This document shows, in pieces, positions 26,441 through 35,465 of a DNA stretch of 64,000 nt. The notes below the pieces were generated by a model, which did not search any database, was not told the origin of the DNA, and saw only the letters and a program-made list of their open reading frames with translations. Numbering within the stretch: the first letter of the stretch is position 1; each line of letters starts with the position of its first letter. Source of the DNA: Pseudomonas sp. FP1742 (GTDB taxonomy: Bacteria > Pseudomonadota > Gammaproteobacteria > Pseudomonadales > Pseudomonadaceae); contig NZ_CP117460.1 of assembly GCF_030687145.1 (NCBI RefSeq), positions 4,402,001 through 4,466,000 on the forward strand. Direction: 5' to 3'. The position numbers and the translations under genes are program-made.

Positions 26441-27420
26441 GGCGCGGCCCTCGGGGTGTAGACGTCGCGAGACAGATCCTCCAGCGGTTCCAGGCTGGCG
26501 CTTTCGGCATAGGCGACGGCGGCCTCCACTTCGGCGTCCACCTGGGCCTGGACCGCCAGAAAACCGGGTTCGTCCAAAAGGCCTTGGGCCTTGAGCCGGG
26601 CACTGTAGGTGTGAATCGGTCCGCGGGTCTTCCACTGCTCCACCTCGGCCTTGTCGCGATACAGCTGCGGGTCGAACATCGAGTGGGCGCGAAACCGATA
26701 GGTACGAAACTCCAGGAAAAAAGGCCCGCGCCCTTGCCGGATATGTTCAACCGCCTCACGAGTGGCTTCGTACACCGCGACCACATCCATGCCATCGACA
26801 GACCGGGTCTGGACCTTGTACGCCGAGGCTTTGGCACACAGGTCGGTTTGCGACTGCGAACGCTCCAGGGCCGTGCCCATGGCATAGAGGTTGTTCTCGC
26901 AGCAAAACAGCATCGGCAACTGCCACAAGGCGGCCAGGTTGATCGACTCGTGAAACGCTCCCTCGGCCATGGCACCTTCACCAAAAAAGCACGCGGAGAG
27001 CCGCGATCCACCCTGCATACGCTCGGCCAGCGCCAGGCCGACGGTGAGTGGCAAGCCGCCGGCGACGATGGCATTGCCGCCGAAGAAACGTGTACCGGCA
27101 TCGAACAGGTGCATCGAACCGCCACGCCCTCGCGAGCAGCCTTCCTGGCGCCCGTACATCTCGGCCATGATGGTGTTCATGGGCACTCCCTTGATCAGGG
27201 CATGGCCATGTTCGCGATACGTTGCGACCACTGCATCGTCGGCTGCCAGTGCATGCAGAACACCGACGGCGACCGCTTCTTCACCAATGTACAGGTGCAG
27301 GAAGCCACGGATCTTGCTCTCCCCGTACAGCTCGCCGGCGCGCTCCTCAAGGCGACGGATGCGCACCATGTCCCGCAGCAAGTCGAGAGCAAAGTCCTTG
27401 GGCAACGATTGCAGGCTCAT
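26437..27420 (-). CDS. Pyruvate dehydrogenase E1 alpha-like subunit
   Basis: A 327-residue E1alpha with the thiamine-diphosphate-binding stretch [20 protein letters not shown] and ENNLYAMGT. The phosphorylation-loop-like segment [16 protein letters not shown] is near residue 245. Length and motifs match the alpha2beta2 E1 components rather than homodimeric AceE, which is the house-keeping form in pseudomonads. The ATG overlaps the stop of the acyl-CoA synthetase gene (ATGA) and GGAGAA precedes it. Second gene of a five-gene coupled operon. Confidence 0.88.
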   Translation of the reverse strand: MSLQSLPKDFALDLLRDMVRIRRLEERAGELYGESKIRGFLHLYIGEEAVAVGVLHALAADDAVVATYREHGHALIKGVPMNTIMAEMYGRQEGCSRGRGGSMHLFDAGTRFFGGNAIVAGGLPLTVGLALAERMQGGSRLSACFFGEGAMAEGAFHESINLAALWQLPMLFCCENNLYAMGTALERSQSQTDLCAKASAYKVQTRSVDGMDVVAVYEATREAVEHIRQGRGPFFLEFRTYRFRAHSMFDPQLYRDKAEVEQWKTRGPIHTYSARLKAQGLLDEPGFLAVQAQVDAEVEAAVAYAESASLEPLEDLSRDVYTPRAAP

Positions 27421-29180
27421 GACGGATTCTCCAGGCTGGAAGTATCGCCCTCCGGCAAACCCAGCTCCCGGGCCTTGAGCAGACGTCGCATGAGCTTTCC
27501 GCTGCGGGTGTGCGGCAGTGCCTGCATGAACGCCAGTTCCTTTGGCGCGACCACGGCACCGAGACGCTTGCGTCCATGGCCCAGCAATTCATCGTGCAGG
27601 GCCGGGCTGGCGGTGAATCCGCTCTTGAGCGAAACAAACGCCTTCACGGTCTCTCCCAGCAGAGGATCGGGCTTGCCAATCACAGCGGCCTCGGCCACTG
27701 CCGGATGTTCCATCAGCGAGCTTTCCACCTCGAACGGGCCGATCAGGTGTCCGGCCGACTTGATGACATCGTCGCCGCGACTTACGAACCAGAAATAGCC
27801 GTCGGCATCGCGACGCACCAGATCGCCACTGAGGTACCACTCGCCGACGAAGCTCTGTCGATAGCGCTCCTCTTGCCCCAGATAAGTACGGAACATGGCG
27901 GGCCATGGCCGTTTCAGAGCCAGTTCACCGACTTCATTCTCCCCAAGAAACACCAGCGAACCGTCCGCCTTGCGCTCGACGATGGCCGCCTCGACACCGG
28001 GCAAGGGTTTGCCCATGGAGCCCGGTTTAATCGCCATCGAGACCGTATTGGCAATCATGATTCCGCCGGTTTCGGTCTGCCACCAGTTGTCGTGGATCGG
28101 CAGCCCCAACACCTCTTTACCCCACCAGACAGCCTCGGGGTTGAGCGGTTCTCCGACACTGGCGATAAACCGTAGACAGGGAAAGCGGTGGCTGCGCGCC
28201 AACGTATCTCCGGCTTTCATCAGCAGGCGAATGGCCGTCGGTGCTGTGTACCAGACCGTTACCTGTTGTTTTTCGAGAATCCGGTACCAGCGTTCGGCAT
28301 CGAATTCGTTGCCCTCGACCACGCTGGTGACGCCCAGCAGCAGCGGCGCGAAGATCCCGTATGAAGTCCCCGTGACCCAGCCCGGATCGGCGCTGCACCA
28401 GTAAATATCTTCAGGGTGTAAATCCAGGGCGTATTTGGCGGTGACCCGGTGCGTCAGTGCGGCGCCATGCACATGCAATACACCTTTGGGGGTGCCGGTC
28501 GTGCCACTGGTGAAGTGTAAAAGCGCGGGACTGTCGACCGTGGTCCGGGCGATGTCGAAATCGTCAGCGGCTTCGGCCAGCAATCGATGCACGCTGAGGG
28601 TGCCCTCCACGGCGTTCGTATCCCCACCCTCGGCGTCATACAGCAGCACATGCTTGAGTGCCGGCAAATGCTGACGAATAGCCGCGATCTTGCGTCGATA
28701 AAGGGATTCGCTGGTCAGCAGCACACTGCCTTCGCCAAGACGCATCCGGGTTTCGATGGGCTCGGGGCCGAACGCGCAGAATAACGGCGAAACCACGCAA
28801 CCGAGCTTCAAGCCACCGAGCACGCCCAGATACAGCTCCAGCCCTTGGCCACAGAGCACAAACAAGCGTTCGCCGGGGGCCACGCCCAATGTTTTCAGCA
28901 CATTGGCAAAACGGTTGGTCAGTGTGCTCAGTTGCCCGAAGCTGATGTCGCGGTGCCCACCCTGGCGATCGAGAATGCGCAACGCCGTCTGTTCACGTCC
29001 CCCTCCCATCGCATGCCGATCCACCGCCTCATAGGCGAGGTTCATGCCGCCCCCTGGCGACCCTGCCAATTCGAGCGCTTCCACCTGCCATGAAAAGGCT
29101 GCGCGGGCTTGCTCGCTGTCCAGCCAATTGGGCTTTATCGGCAAACCGGTGAGTTTCTTTTTGATCATCGGCAAATGCAT
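27417..29180 (-). CDS. Acetyl/acyl-CoA synthetase (AMP-forming)
   Basis: A 587-residue ANL-superfamily ligase with P-loop [27 protein letters not shown], the [20 protein letters not shown] hinge and the C-terminal [11 protein letters not shown] with the acylatable lysine. It activates acetate or a short acid to acyl-CoA, or in this operon could load the acyl carrier protein. It is shorter than Acs (about 650) and resembles Bacillus AcsA-type enzymes. GAGGT precedes the start. It lies 72 bp after the USP gene on the same strand and may be read from that gene's Anr promoter. Confidence 0.87.
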   Translation of the reverse strand: MHLPMIKKKLTGLPIKPNWLDSEQARAAFSWQVEALELAGSPGGGMNLAYEAVDRHAMGGGREQTALRILDRQGGHRDISFGQLSTLTNRFANVLKTLGVAPGERLFVLCGQGLELYLGVLGGLKLGCVVSPLFCAFGPEPIETRMRLGEGSVLLTSESLYRRKIAAIRQHLPALKHVLLYDAEGGDTNAVEGTLSVHRLLAEAADDFDIARTTVDSPALLHFTSGTTGTPKGVLHVHGAALTHRVTAKYALDLHPEDIYWCSADPGWVTGTSYGIFAPLLLGVTSVVEGNEFDAERWYRILEKQQVTVWYTAPTAIRLLMKAGDTLARSHRFPCLRFIASVGEPLNPEAVWWGKEVLGLPIHDNWWQTETGGIMIANTVSMAIKPGSMGKPLPGVEAAIVERKADGSLVFLGENEVGELALKRPWPAMFRTYLGQEERYRQSFVGEWYLSGDLVRRDADGYFWFVSRGDDVIKSAGHLIGPFEVESSLMEHPAVAEAAVIGKPDPLLGETVKAFVSLKSGFTASPALHDELLGHGRKRLGAVVAPKELAFMQALPHTRSGKLMRRLLKARELGLPEGDTSSLENPS

Positions 29181-29203
29181 GGGCTTTACCTCAACGGCTG
29201 TTC

Positions 29204-29231
29204 ATCACAACCCGTCACCCAGGGTTGTGAT
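29204..29231 (-). terminator. Inverted repeat between USP and acyl-CoA synthetase genes
   Basis: ATCACAACCC (29204-29213) pairs perfectly with GGGTTGTGAT (29222-29231) around 8 nt. There is no T-run. It could attenuate or process the transcript between the USP gene and the acyl-CoA synthetase operon. Confidence 0.4.
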
Positions 29232-29252
29232 CAACCGTGAACGGGGCCGTCC

Positions 29253-30137
29253 CTAGACCGCCAGGACGCTGCACGGCACCTGATACAGAATATGTTCGGT
29301 CGTGCTGCCCACCAGTTTGTTCAAGCCATGGGACTGGACTCTGCCCATCACGATCACGTCCACCTGATGTTCGTTGGCAAACTCACTCAGCGCCGACACC
29401 GGGTGCCCGATAATGAAATGCCGACGGTCAGAGGCCACGCCGTACCGACCGGCCAGGGAAAGGAACGATTTTTCCAGTTCTTTGCGCAACTGTTTGGTCA
29501 GCTCCGACAGCGTCAGGCCGCCGCCGCCCATATCGCCCAGATAGTCTGTGGTGTCGCAGGCGTACAGCAGATGCAACTCGGCATTGCACTGCAGCGCGAG
29601 GCCATTGGCCTGCTGGATGATCCGGTCATTGAGCTCTTTATCGGCATCGGTACCCGAAGCATCGACCGCGGCCACGATCTTGTGCGGCAAGGTATGGCCA
29701 CCGCCGCCCACCAGATAGACCGGCACCGGGCAGTGGCGCAGCAAGTGCCAATCCAGCGGGGTGAAGAACGCGCGCTTGAGCGCCGACTCATGCTGAACTT
29801 CCTTGATCAACAGGTCGGGCTGCATTTCCGTGACGTGATCCAGAATGTCCTGCTGCAGGTCATCGGCCCAGGCCACCTCCGTCGTCACCTCAATTCCCCG
29901 ACCACGGATATTTTTTGCCTGGTACGCCAACCAATCGCGATGGTCCTGCAGGTAACTCTCCCGCGCCGTTTCCCGCACGCCCTCTTCAAGCAGCGACAGA
30001 ATGTCCAACGACTTTATCAAGCCAGCAATATGCAAACGCGCCCCGCTGGCCTTGGCCAGGGCCGCCGCATGTTGTATTGCGGGAGAGTGGCGCAGGGCCG
30101 GGTTGATGATCAATAACAACCGTTGATACTGGCTCAT
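29253..30137 (-). CDS. Tandem-domain universal stress protein
   Basis: A 294-residue two-domain USP. The first domain has LLLIINPALRHSPAIQHAAA and FTPLDWHLLRHCPVPVYLV. The second ends with VIVMGRVQSHGLNKLVGST and CSVLAV. The start follows GGAG. It is the fourth USP of the island and closest in pattern to the one at 1155. The perfect Anr box at 30261 lies 123 bp upstream. It may head a transcript into the acyl-CoA synthetase and pyruvate dehydrogenase genes, with an inverted repeat between. Confidence 0.92.
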   Translation of the reverse strand: MSQYQRLLLIINPALRHSPAIQHAAALAKASGARLHIAGLIKSLDILSLLEEGVRETARESYLQDHRDWLAYQAKNIRGRGIEVTTEVAWADDLQQDILDHVTEMQPDLLIKEVQHESALKRAFFTPLDWHLLRHCPVPVYLVGGGGHTLPHKIVAAVDASGTDADKELNDRIIQQANGLALQCNAELHLLYACDTTDYLGDMGGGGLTLSELTKQLRKELEKSFLSLAGRYGVASDRRHFIIGHPVSALSEFANEHQVDVIVMGRVQSHGLNKLVGSTTEHILYQVPCSVLAV

Positions 30138-30260
30138 GATCTGACTCCAGGCAGGTGGGCTTCAACACGCCATGGCCTGTTGCGAGGGCGCGGTCGTTGC
30201 GCCCTCGCTGGATCAGGCACCAGCGTCAACCCAGACTCCTCCGTTGCAATGACATTGGCG

Positions 30261-30274
30261 TTGATATAAATCAA
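30261..30274. promoter_or_regulatory. Anr/FNR box, perfect
   Basis: TTGATATAAATCAA lies 123 bp before the USP start at 30137, in a 171-bp gap that holds no other feature. Confidence 0.86.
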
Positions 30275-30308
30275 CTACCTTCGCCGGGCTACTTGCCGCA
30301 GCCTTGCA

Positions 30309-30542
30309 TCATGGCTCGCTCTTGTTCATGGTCTTCAACCATTCCCGCTGGGCTTGACGGTATTTGTCATCCGCCAGTTTTTTCGCCGCAGAAAATCGTT
30401 CTATCGTCTGAGTCGAAACAGGCTCGCTCAACAACGCATAGGCTTGTTTGCTCAGTCGGTCGGCTTCGGAAAAGAGCGCCGCACAACGATTGATTGATTC
30501 AGAACAGGCGGCAGATTGTGTCGTTGAATCATTGACGATCAT
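30309..30542 (-). CDS. Small hypothetical protein (77 aa)
   Basis: A 77-residue protein with GAGGAG at ideal distance from the ATG, so probably real. It is hydrophilic and helical (SEADRLSKQAYALLSE, SAAKKLADDKYRQAQREWLK) with two cysteines near the N-terminus and no signal peptide. I do not recognise the family. It lies 75 bp after the zinc-ribbon gene on the same strand and is probably cotranscribed with it. Confidence 0.65.
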   Translation of the reverse strand: MIVNDSTTQSAACSESINRCAALFSEADRLSKQAYALLSEPVSTQTIERFSAAKKLADDKYRQAQREWLKTMNKSEP

Positions 30543-30617
30543 GGTCGTACTCCTCGATCCGGACCTCCTGTCATTTCTTCAAGTTTGCAGCGTCGAGTAC
30601 ACACCCCTCGCCCGGTT

Positions 30618-31115
30618 CTACTCGTCACGCGTCCAGTCGATGCTTACCCCGAACTCGTCATCGCTGTACTGATAATCGGCGTGGCCTTTGAAGGCCGCTT
30701 TCAGTGCATGGCCCAGGCGGTTCGCGAGATGGATGCCTGTGGTGGTCACAACCAGCGCGCCCTCGGAATCGGTCAGGCTGATGATGCGCTCCAGGGCATG
30801 CTCGGCTTTTTCCTTTTTCTCGGTGTTTTCGATCAGGTTGATGATTTCGTTTCGATGCGCGGACAAGAAGCTGCCCGACAGCGTGAGCGTACCCGCCGGA
30901 TGATTGTCATTGGTACGCTGACAGGCTGGACAGGTCACTGATTGCGCATCATGAACCACCGTGTTTTCAGGAACTTTCCAGGTCCAGTTACCTGCCTGGT
31001 AGGCGGCCCCACACTGCGGGCAGACGGCAGAGCCTTCGATTTTCGGCAAGCAATAAGGATCACGGGCCGGTGTTTTGAACAGTTGGTTTTTCTGACTCTG
31101 CTGAAACTTGTCCAT
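30618..31115 (-). CDS. BCAM0308-like zinc-ribbon protein
   Basis: A 165-residue protein with a zinc ribbon formed by CPQC (about 37-40) and CPAC (about 67-70), and a C-terminal part ending GHADYQYSDDEFGVSIDW. Length, paired CPxC motifs and the ending fit the family named after BCAM0308 of Burkholderia cenocepacia, whose gene lies in the low-oxygen-activated (lxa) locus. The molecular role is not known; the ribbon resembles that of NMD3-type ribosome factors. The start at 31115 follows GAGGAAA. A one-mismatch Anr box lies 136 bp upstream (31252). Confidence 0.75.
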   Translation of the reverse strand: MDKFQQSQKNQLFKTPARDPYCLPKIEGSAVCPQCGAAYQAGNWTWKVPENTVVHDAQSVTCPACQRTNDNHPAGTLTLSGSFLSAHRNEIINLIENTEKKEKAEHALERIISLTDSEGALVVTTTGIHLANRLGHALKAAFKGHADYQYSDDEFGVSIDWTRDE

Positions 31116-31251
31116 GGTCTTTCCTCGCAAATGAGTTGGCTAAAAATCCCACGCGAAACCGTGTTTTCAAATCGCCCCCCTCCCAGTCGGCGCCACTGAA
31201 ATCACCGTGGATTCGAAGAGTTCATTTGGGCTCGGTTTGCTGTGGCGCAGG

Positions 31252-31265
31252 TTGATATTTGTCAA
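31252..31265. promoter_or_regulatory. Anr/FNR box, one mismatch
   Basis: TTGATATTTGTCAA lies 136 bp before the reverse-strand zinc-ribbon gene and 128 bp before groEL. It could serve the former. Confidence 0.6.
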
Positions 31266-31318
31266 TTCGGGCCAACAACCGACGGTCGATCATCCGAACG
31301 GTACGTACTGTGGCTTTG

Positions 31319-31332
31319 TTGATAAAAATCAA
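31319..31332. promoter_or_regulatory. Anr/FNR box, perfect
   Basis: TTGATAAAAATCAA lies 61 bp before the groEL start. Confidence 0.87.
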
Positions 31333-31393
31333 CGCTGCACATGCCATTTCATGGAAGCTGAAAAGACGCAGAACTCTTCAGGAGAACAACCTG

Positions 31394-33010
31394 ATGGCCC
31401 ACACAAAAATCCTGTTTCGTGCTGCCGCTCGCGAGAAAATCCTGAGTGGAGCCACACAACTGGCGGACGCTGTCCGGGTGACCCTGGGACCGAAATCGAA
31501 ATCGGTGTTGATTCAGAGTAAATGGGGCAATCCGACGGTCTGCAATGACGGCGTGACGATTGCCAAACGGATCGACCTGCTGGACCCCGAGGAGAATCTG
31601 GGTGCGCAAATGCTGCGTCAGGCGGCGGAACGCACCGGCGAGGCCGTCGGGGACGGGACCAGCACATCAACGGTGCTGGCCCATGCAATCCTGGCCGACG
31701 GCATCCGCAACGTCGTCGCCGGTGCCAGTGCGATCGACCTCAAGCGCGGCATGGACCGGGGGCTTTCTCTGGTCATGCAATCACTGCTGGCGCAATCGCG
31801 CCCGGTCAGCACGCCCAAGGAAAAAGCCCAGGTTGCCACGCTTTCGGCCCACAACGACGCGGTCATCGGTCAGCTGGTGGCCGACGCTCTGGAAAAGGTC
31901 GGCATTGAAGGTGTGGTCAGTGTCGAAGAGTCCAAGACCACCGAAACAGTGGTCGAGGTCATGGAAGGGATGCGCCTGGACCGTGGTTATGTCTCGCCCT
32001 ACTTCGTGACCGATACCGAGAAGATGCAGGCCGAACTCGACGATGCCTACCTGCTGCTCTGTGACCATAAGATCGGCGTGCTCAAAGACCTGCTGCCATT
32101 GCTGGAACTGATTGCCAAAAGTGGCCAACCACTGGTCCTGATCGCCGACGACATAGAGGGTGAAGCGTTGACCACTTTGGTGGTCAACCAGATTCGGGGA
32201 GTATTGCGCGCGGTGGCGATCAAGGCGCCGGGCTTCGGTGATCGACGCAAGGAAATGCTTCAGGACATTGCCGTTCTGACCGGCGCAACCGTGATCTCCA
32301 ATGAGCTGGGGATCAACCTCGAACAGGTGGAATTGAGCCAGTTGGGCCGGGCTCATCGAGTCGTGGTGCAAAAAGACAGCACGGCGCTGATTGGCGGCGC
32401 GGGTAAACGCGAAGCTATCGAGGCGCGCCTGCAACAGATCCGCGTGCAAATGGACAACACCACCAGCGATTACGACCGGGAAAAACTTCAGGAACGCCTG
32501 GCCAGACTGTCTGGCGGCGTGGCGGTGATCCGCGTCGGCGCGCCGTCCGAAGCTGAAATGAAAGCGCGCAAGGATGCACTCGACGATGCGATTTCCGCGA
32601 CCCGGGCGGCGATCGCCGAAGGCATTGTTCCGGGGGGCGGTCTGGCCCTGCTCAAAGCCGTGCCGATGATTGCAGCCGAAGAAGCCAACCATGAGGGCGA
32701 TGTCAAAACCGGCCTGCAGATTCTGCGCCGGGCTCTGGAAGCACCGGCCCGGTTCATTGCTGAAAACTCGGCAGTGGATGCCGGCGTGGTCATTGCCCGC
32801 ATGCTCGCCGAACCGGGCAACGTGGGCTTCGATGCGGCGGCCAATTGTTATGTGGACATGTACGAAGCCGGCATCATCGACCCGACCAAAGTGGTACGCA
32901 TTGCCCTGGAAAATGCCGTGTCGGTCGCCAGTGTCCTGCTGCTCACCGAGGCGACCATGACGGATATTCCAGAAAAAGAATCGCCTGCCCAGCCACCGTT
33001 TCCTGAATGA
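31394..33010 (+). CDS. GroEL-type chaperonin paralogue
   Basis: A 538-residue Hsp60 with intact ATPase landmarks: [20 protein letters not shown] (catalytic Asp region), [13 protein letters not shown] and [11 protein letters not shown]. It differs from house-keeping GroEL in three ways: no groES precedes it, the Gly-Gly-Met C-terminal tail is replaced by a Pro/Glu-rich end ([12 protein letters not shown]), and many equatorial residues diverge. The start follows AGGAGA. A perfect Anr box sits 61 bp upstream, so it is likely a low-oxygen chaperonin. FtsH follows 131 bp downstream on the same strand. Confidence 0.92.
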   Translation: MAHTKILFRAAAREKILSGATQLADAVRVTLGPKSKSVLIQSKWGNPTVCNDGVTIAKRIDLLDPEENLGAQMLRQAAERTGEAVGDGTSTSTVLAHAILADGIRNVVAGASAIDLKRGMDRGLSLVMQSLLAQSRPVSTPKEKAQVATLSAHNDAVIGQLVADALEKVGIEGVVSVEESKTTETVVEVMEGMRLDRGYVSPYFVTDTEKMQAELDDAYLLLCDHKIGVLKDLLPLLELIAKSGQPLVLIADDIEGEALTTLVVNQIRGVLRAVAIKAPGFGDRRKEMLQDIAVLTGATVISNELGINLEQVELSQLGRAHRVVVQKDSTALIGGAGKREAIEARLQQIRVQMDNTTSDYDREKLQERLARLSGGVAVIRVGAPSEAEMKARKDALDDAISATRAAIAEGIVPGGGLALLKAVPMIAAEEANHEGDVKTGLQILRRALEAPARFIAENSAVDAGVVIARMLAEPGNVGFDAAANCYVDMYEAGIIDPTKVVRIALENAVSVASVLLLTEATMTDIPEKESPAQPPFPE

Positions 33011-33141
33011 CCGGCACAAGGCGAGGTGATCTGTGCACATCATCCGGCGCCCTGCGCGAGGGAGAAGCTGAAGCAGGCTATCTTTATTAAATGGGTTGGC
33101 CGCGGGCTTACCGATATGCGTTCCCACTCTGAGCCAAGGCC

Positions 33142-34968
33142 ATGAAAAAGAACGACCAGTGGAACCTGTCCTACTTGGCGATCGCTTTTATCGTCATGGG
33201 CCTCATGCAGGTCTTCTTTGTCGAGCGCCAGGCCGTGCAGCCCCTGCCCTACAGCCAGTTCATGCAATTGTTGAACGAGCAAAAAGTCAGTGACTTGCAG
33301 ATCGACAAGGACCGGATCAGCGGCAAATTGGTGGAGCCCATCGACGGACGCGACCGGTTCTCTACCGTGCGCGTCGATCCGTCGCTGGCGACCGAACTGT
33401 CGCAATCGGGCGTCGGTTTTACCGGAGTCAACGAAAACACCTTTATGAACAGCCTGTTGGGCTGGTTGTTGCCGTTCATAATGATCATGGTGTTCTGGCA
33501 TTTCCTGTTTCGCGGGATGGCGGACAAACAAGGCCTTGGCGGGTTGATGAATGTCGGCAAGTCGCGGGCCAGGATCTTTGTCGAACGCGATACCGGGGTG
33601 ACCTTCGCCGATGTCGCGGGCATCGACGAAGCCAAGGCCGAACTGGTGGAAATCGTCTCGTTTCTCAAGGACAAGGCCCGATACGCACGTCTGGGCGCGC
33701 ACATTCCCAAGGGCACCTTGCTGGTGGGCCCGCCAGGCACCGGCAAGACCCTGGTGGCCAAAGCCATCGCCGGTGAAGCCGGTGTGCCGTTTTTCTCGAT
33801 TTCGGGGTCCGAATTTGTCGAAATGTTCGTCGGGGTCGGTGCGGCCCGGGTCCGTGACCTGTTCGAACAGGCACGCCAGGCGTCGCCCTGCATTATCTTC
33901 ATCGATGAACTCGACGCGCTGGGCAAGATGCGCGGCGTCGGCGTGTTAGGCGGCAATGACGAAAAAGAACAGACCCTCAACCAGTTACTGGCTGAACTGG
34001 ACGGCTTCGACCCCCGCGAAGGCGTGGTATTGCTGGCCGCGACCAACCGGCCGGAGGTCCTCGATCCGGCGCTGTTGCGGGCCGGGCGCTTCGACCGGCA
34101 GATTCTGATCGACCGTCCCGATCGCAGAGGCCGGGAAGCGATTCTCAAGGTTCACCTCAAGAAAATCACCGTGGAGCCAGGGCTCGATGGCGCACGTATC
34201 GCCGAAATCACCACCGGTTTCACCGGCGCCGACCTGGCCAACTTGGTGAACGAAGCGGCCATCGTCGCCACCCGCCGCGGCGCCGATGCCGTCAACCTGA
34301 ATGACTTCACGGCCGCGGTAGAACGCCTTATCGCGGGGCTTGAACGCAAGAGCAACCTGCTCGATCCCGACGAGCGCCGGGTGGTGGCCTATCACGAGAT
34401 GGGGCATGCCCTGGCCGCCAGCAGCCTGCCGGCCATGGACCCGGTGCATAAAGTCTCGATCGTGCCCCGGGCCATCGGCTCGCTGGGCTATACCTTGCAG
34501 CGACCGACCGAGGATCACTTCCTGATCAGTTGCCAGACGCTCAAGGACCGGATTGTGGTGCTGATGGCCGGGCGCGCCGCCGAGGACCTTGTCTACGGCC
34601 AGATCTCCACCGGGGCCGCCGACGATCTGGGTCGCGCGACCGATATCGCCCGGCAACTGATCACCCGCTTCGGCATGAGCCCCGAACTCGGCCAGTCGGT
34701 GCTGGAGAAGCAAACCCCAACGTACCTGGGAGATCGCATGGCCACGATGGGCGAAAAGGATTATTCGGAACAGACCGCCCGGGAAATCGACCTGGGTATT
34801 CGCGCCCTGCTCGATGAAGCCTACCAACGGGCCAAGGCGCTGCTCCAGAGTCGTCGGGCCGACCTGGACGAGGGGGCCCGCCTGTTGCTGGAAAAGGAAA
34901 CCCTCACGCCCGAGGAGTTCCCGCCACTGATGCCGTTCAAGCCCACCCCGGCATTGCCAGCACCGTGA
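33142..34968 (+). CDS. FtsH-type membrane AAA+ zinc protease paralogue
   Basis: A 608-residue FtsH. An N-terminal helix (about 9-27), a periplasmic segment and a second helix (about 105-122) are followed by the AAA domain with Walker A GPPGTGKT at 196-203, Walker [10 protein letters not shown], the pore FVEMFVG and the second region of homology. The zinc protease motif HEMGH is at 418-422. The C-terminal tail is proline-rich. The house-keeping ftsH of pseudomonads lies beside rlmE/folP, not here, so this is an extra copy, as in protein-quality-control islands. It likely degrades damaged membrane proteins during anoxia. It sits between groEL and the channel gene. Confidence 0.93.
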   Translation: MKKNDQWNLSYLAIAFIVMGLMQVFFVERQAVQPLPYSQFMQLLNEQKVSDLQIDKDRISGKLVEPIDGRDRFSTVRVDPSLATELSQSGVGFTGVNENTFMNSLLGWLLPFIMIMVFWHFLFRGMADKQGLGGLMNVGKSRARIFVERDTGVTFADVAGIDEAKAELVEIVSFLKDKARYARLGAHIPKGTLLVGPPGTGKTLVAKAIAGEAGVPFFSISGSEFVEMFVGVGAARVRDLFEQARQASPCIIFIDELDALGKMRGVGVLGGNDEKEQTLNQLLAELDGFDPREGVVLLAATNRPEVLDPALLRAGRFDRQILIDRPDRRGREAILKVHLKKITVEPGLDGARIAEITTGFTGADLANLVNEAAIVATRRGADAVNLNDFTAAVERLIAGLERKSNLLDPDERRVVAYHEMGHALAASSLPAMDPVHKVSIVPRAIGSLGYTLQRPTEDHFLISCQTLKDRIVVLMAGRAAEDLVYGQISTGAADDLGRATDIARQLITRFGMSPELGQSVLEKQTPTYLGDRMATMGEKDYSEQTAREIDLGIRALLDEAYQRAKALLQSRRADLDEGARLLLEKETLTPEEFPPLMPFKPTPALPAP

Positions 34969-35023
34969 TGCACCGATCAATAGTCCGCAGACTGCCCCCT
35001 GCCCCCATCGCTGAAGGCTCATC

Positions 35024-35449
35024 ATGTTCACAGTCACGCTGATCAACACGTTGGTGGTGATCGTCACGGTGGTGATCCATTACGAATGCCTGCTGCGCCT
35101 GAACGATTGGCTGCCCCGGCTCAAACTCTGGAGCCGCTTTCGGATCGTCGTCGGAGTATTCGGCGCGATGGTGGCTCACGCGGTAGAAGTGTGGTGTTTC
35201 GCGCTGGTCTATTACCTGCTGATCCGCTCCGGTGAATGGGGCAGCCTGAGCGGCAATTTCGATGGTTCGTTCATGGACTGCGTGTACTTTTCCTTCACCA
35301 CGTTCACCACCATCGGTTTCGGCGATATTTCACCCATGGGGAACCTCAAGTACCTGACCGGACTGGAGGCACTGACAGGGCTGGTGCTGATTTCCTGGAC
35401 CGCCTCGTTCCTGTTTCTGGAGATGCAGAAGTACTGGAAGAGCAAATAG
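35024..35449 (+). CDS. Two-TM potassium channel-like protein
   Basis: A 141-residue membrane protein with an N-terminal helix, two further helices and a pore loop whose selectivity filter reads TTIGFGD, the K+ channel signature. It has no cytoplasmic RCK or CAP domain, so its gate is unknown. It starts 55 bp after ftsH on the same strand and is probably cotranscribed. It could set membrane potential or turgor when respiration stops; this is inference. Confidence 0.83.
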   Translation: MFTVTLINTLVVIVTVVIHYECLLRLNDWLPRLKLWSRFRIVVGVFGAMVAHAVEVWCFALVYYLLIRSGEWGSLSGNFDGSFMDCVYFSFTTFTTIGFGDISPMGNLKYLTGLEALTGLVLISWTASFLFLEMQKYWKSK

Positions 35450-35465
35450 CCCCCGGCGCCGTCCA

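Noticed and set aside
29222..29235. Possible FNR site in TTGTGATCAACC
   Set aside because: Spacing and half-sites do not fit TTGATnnnnATCAA; it is explained by the inverted repeat there.
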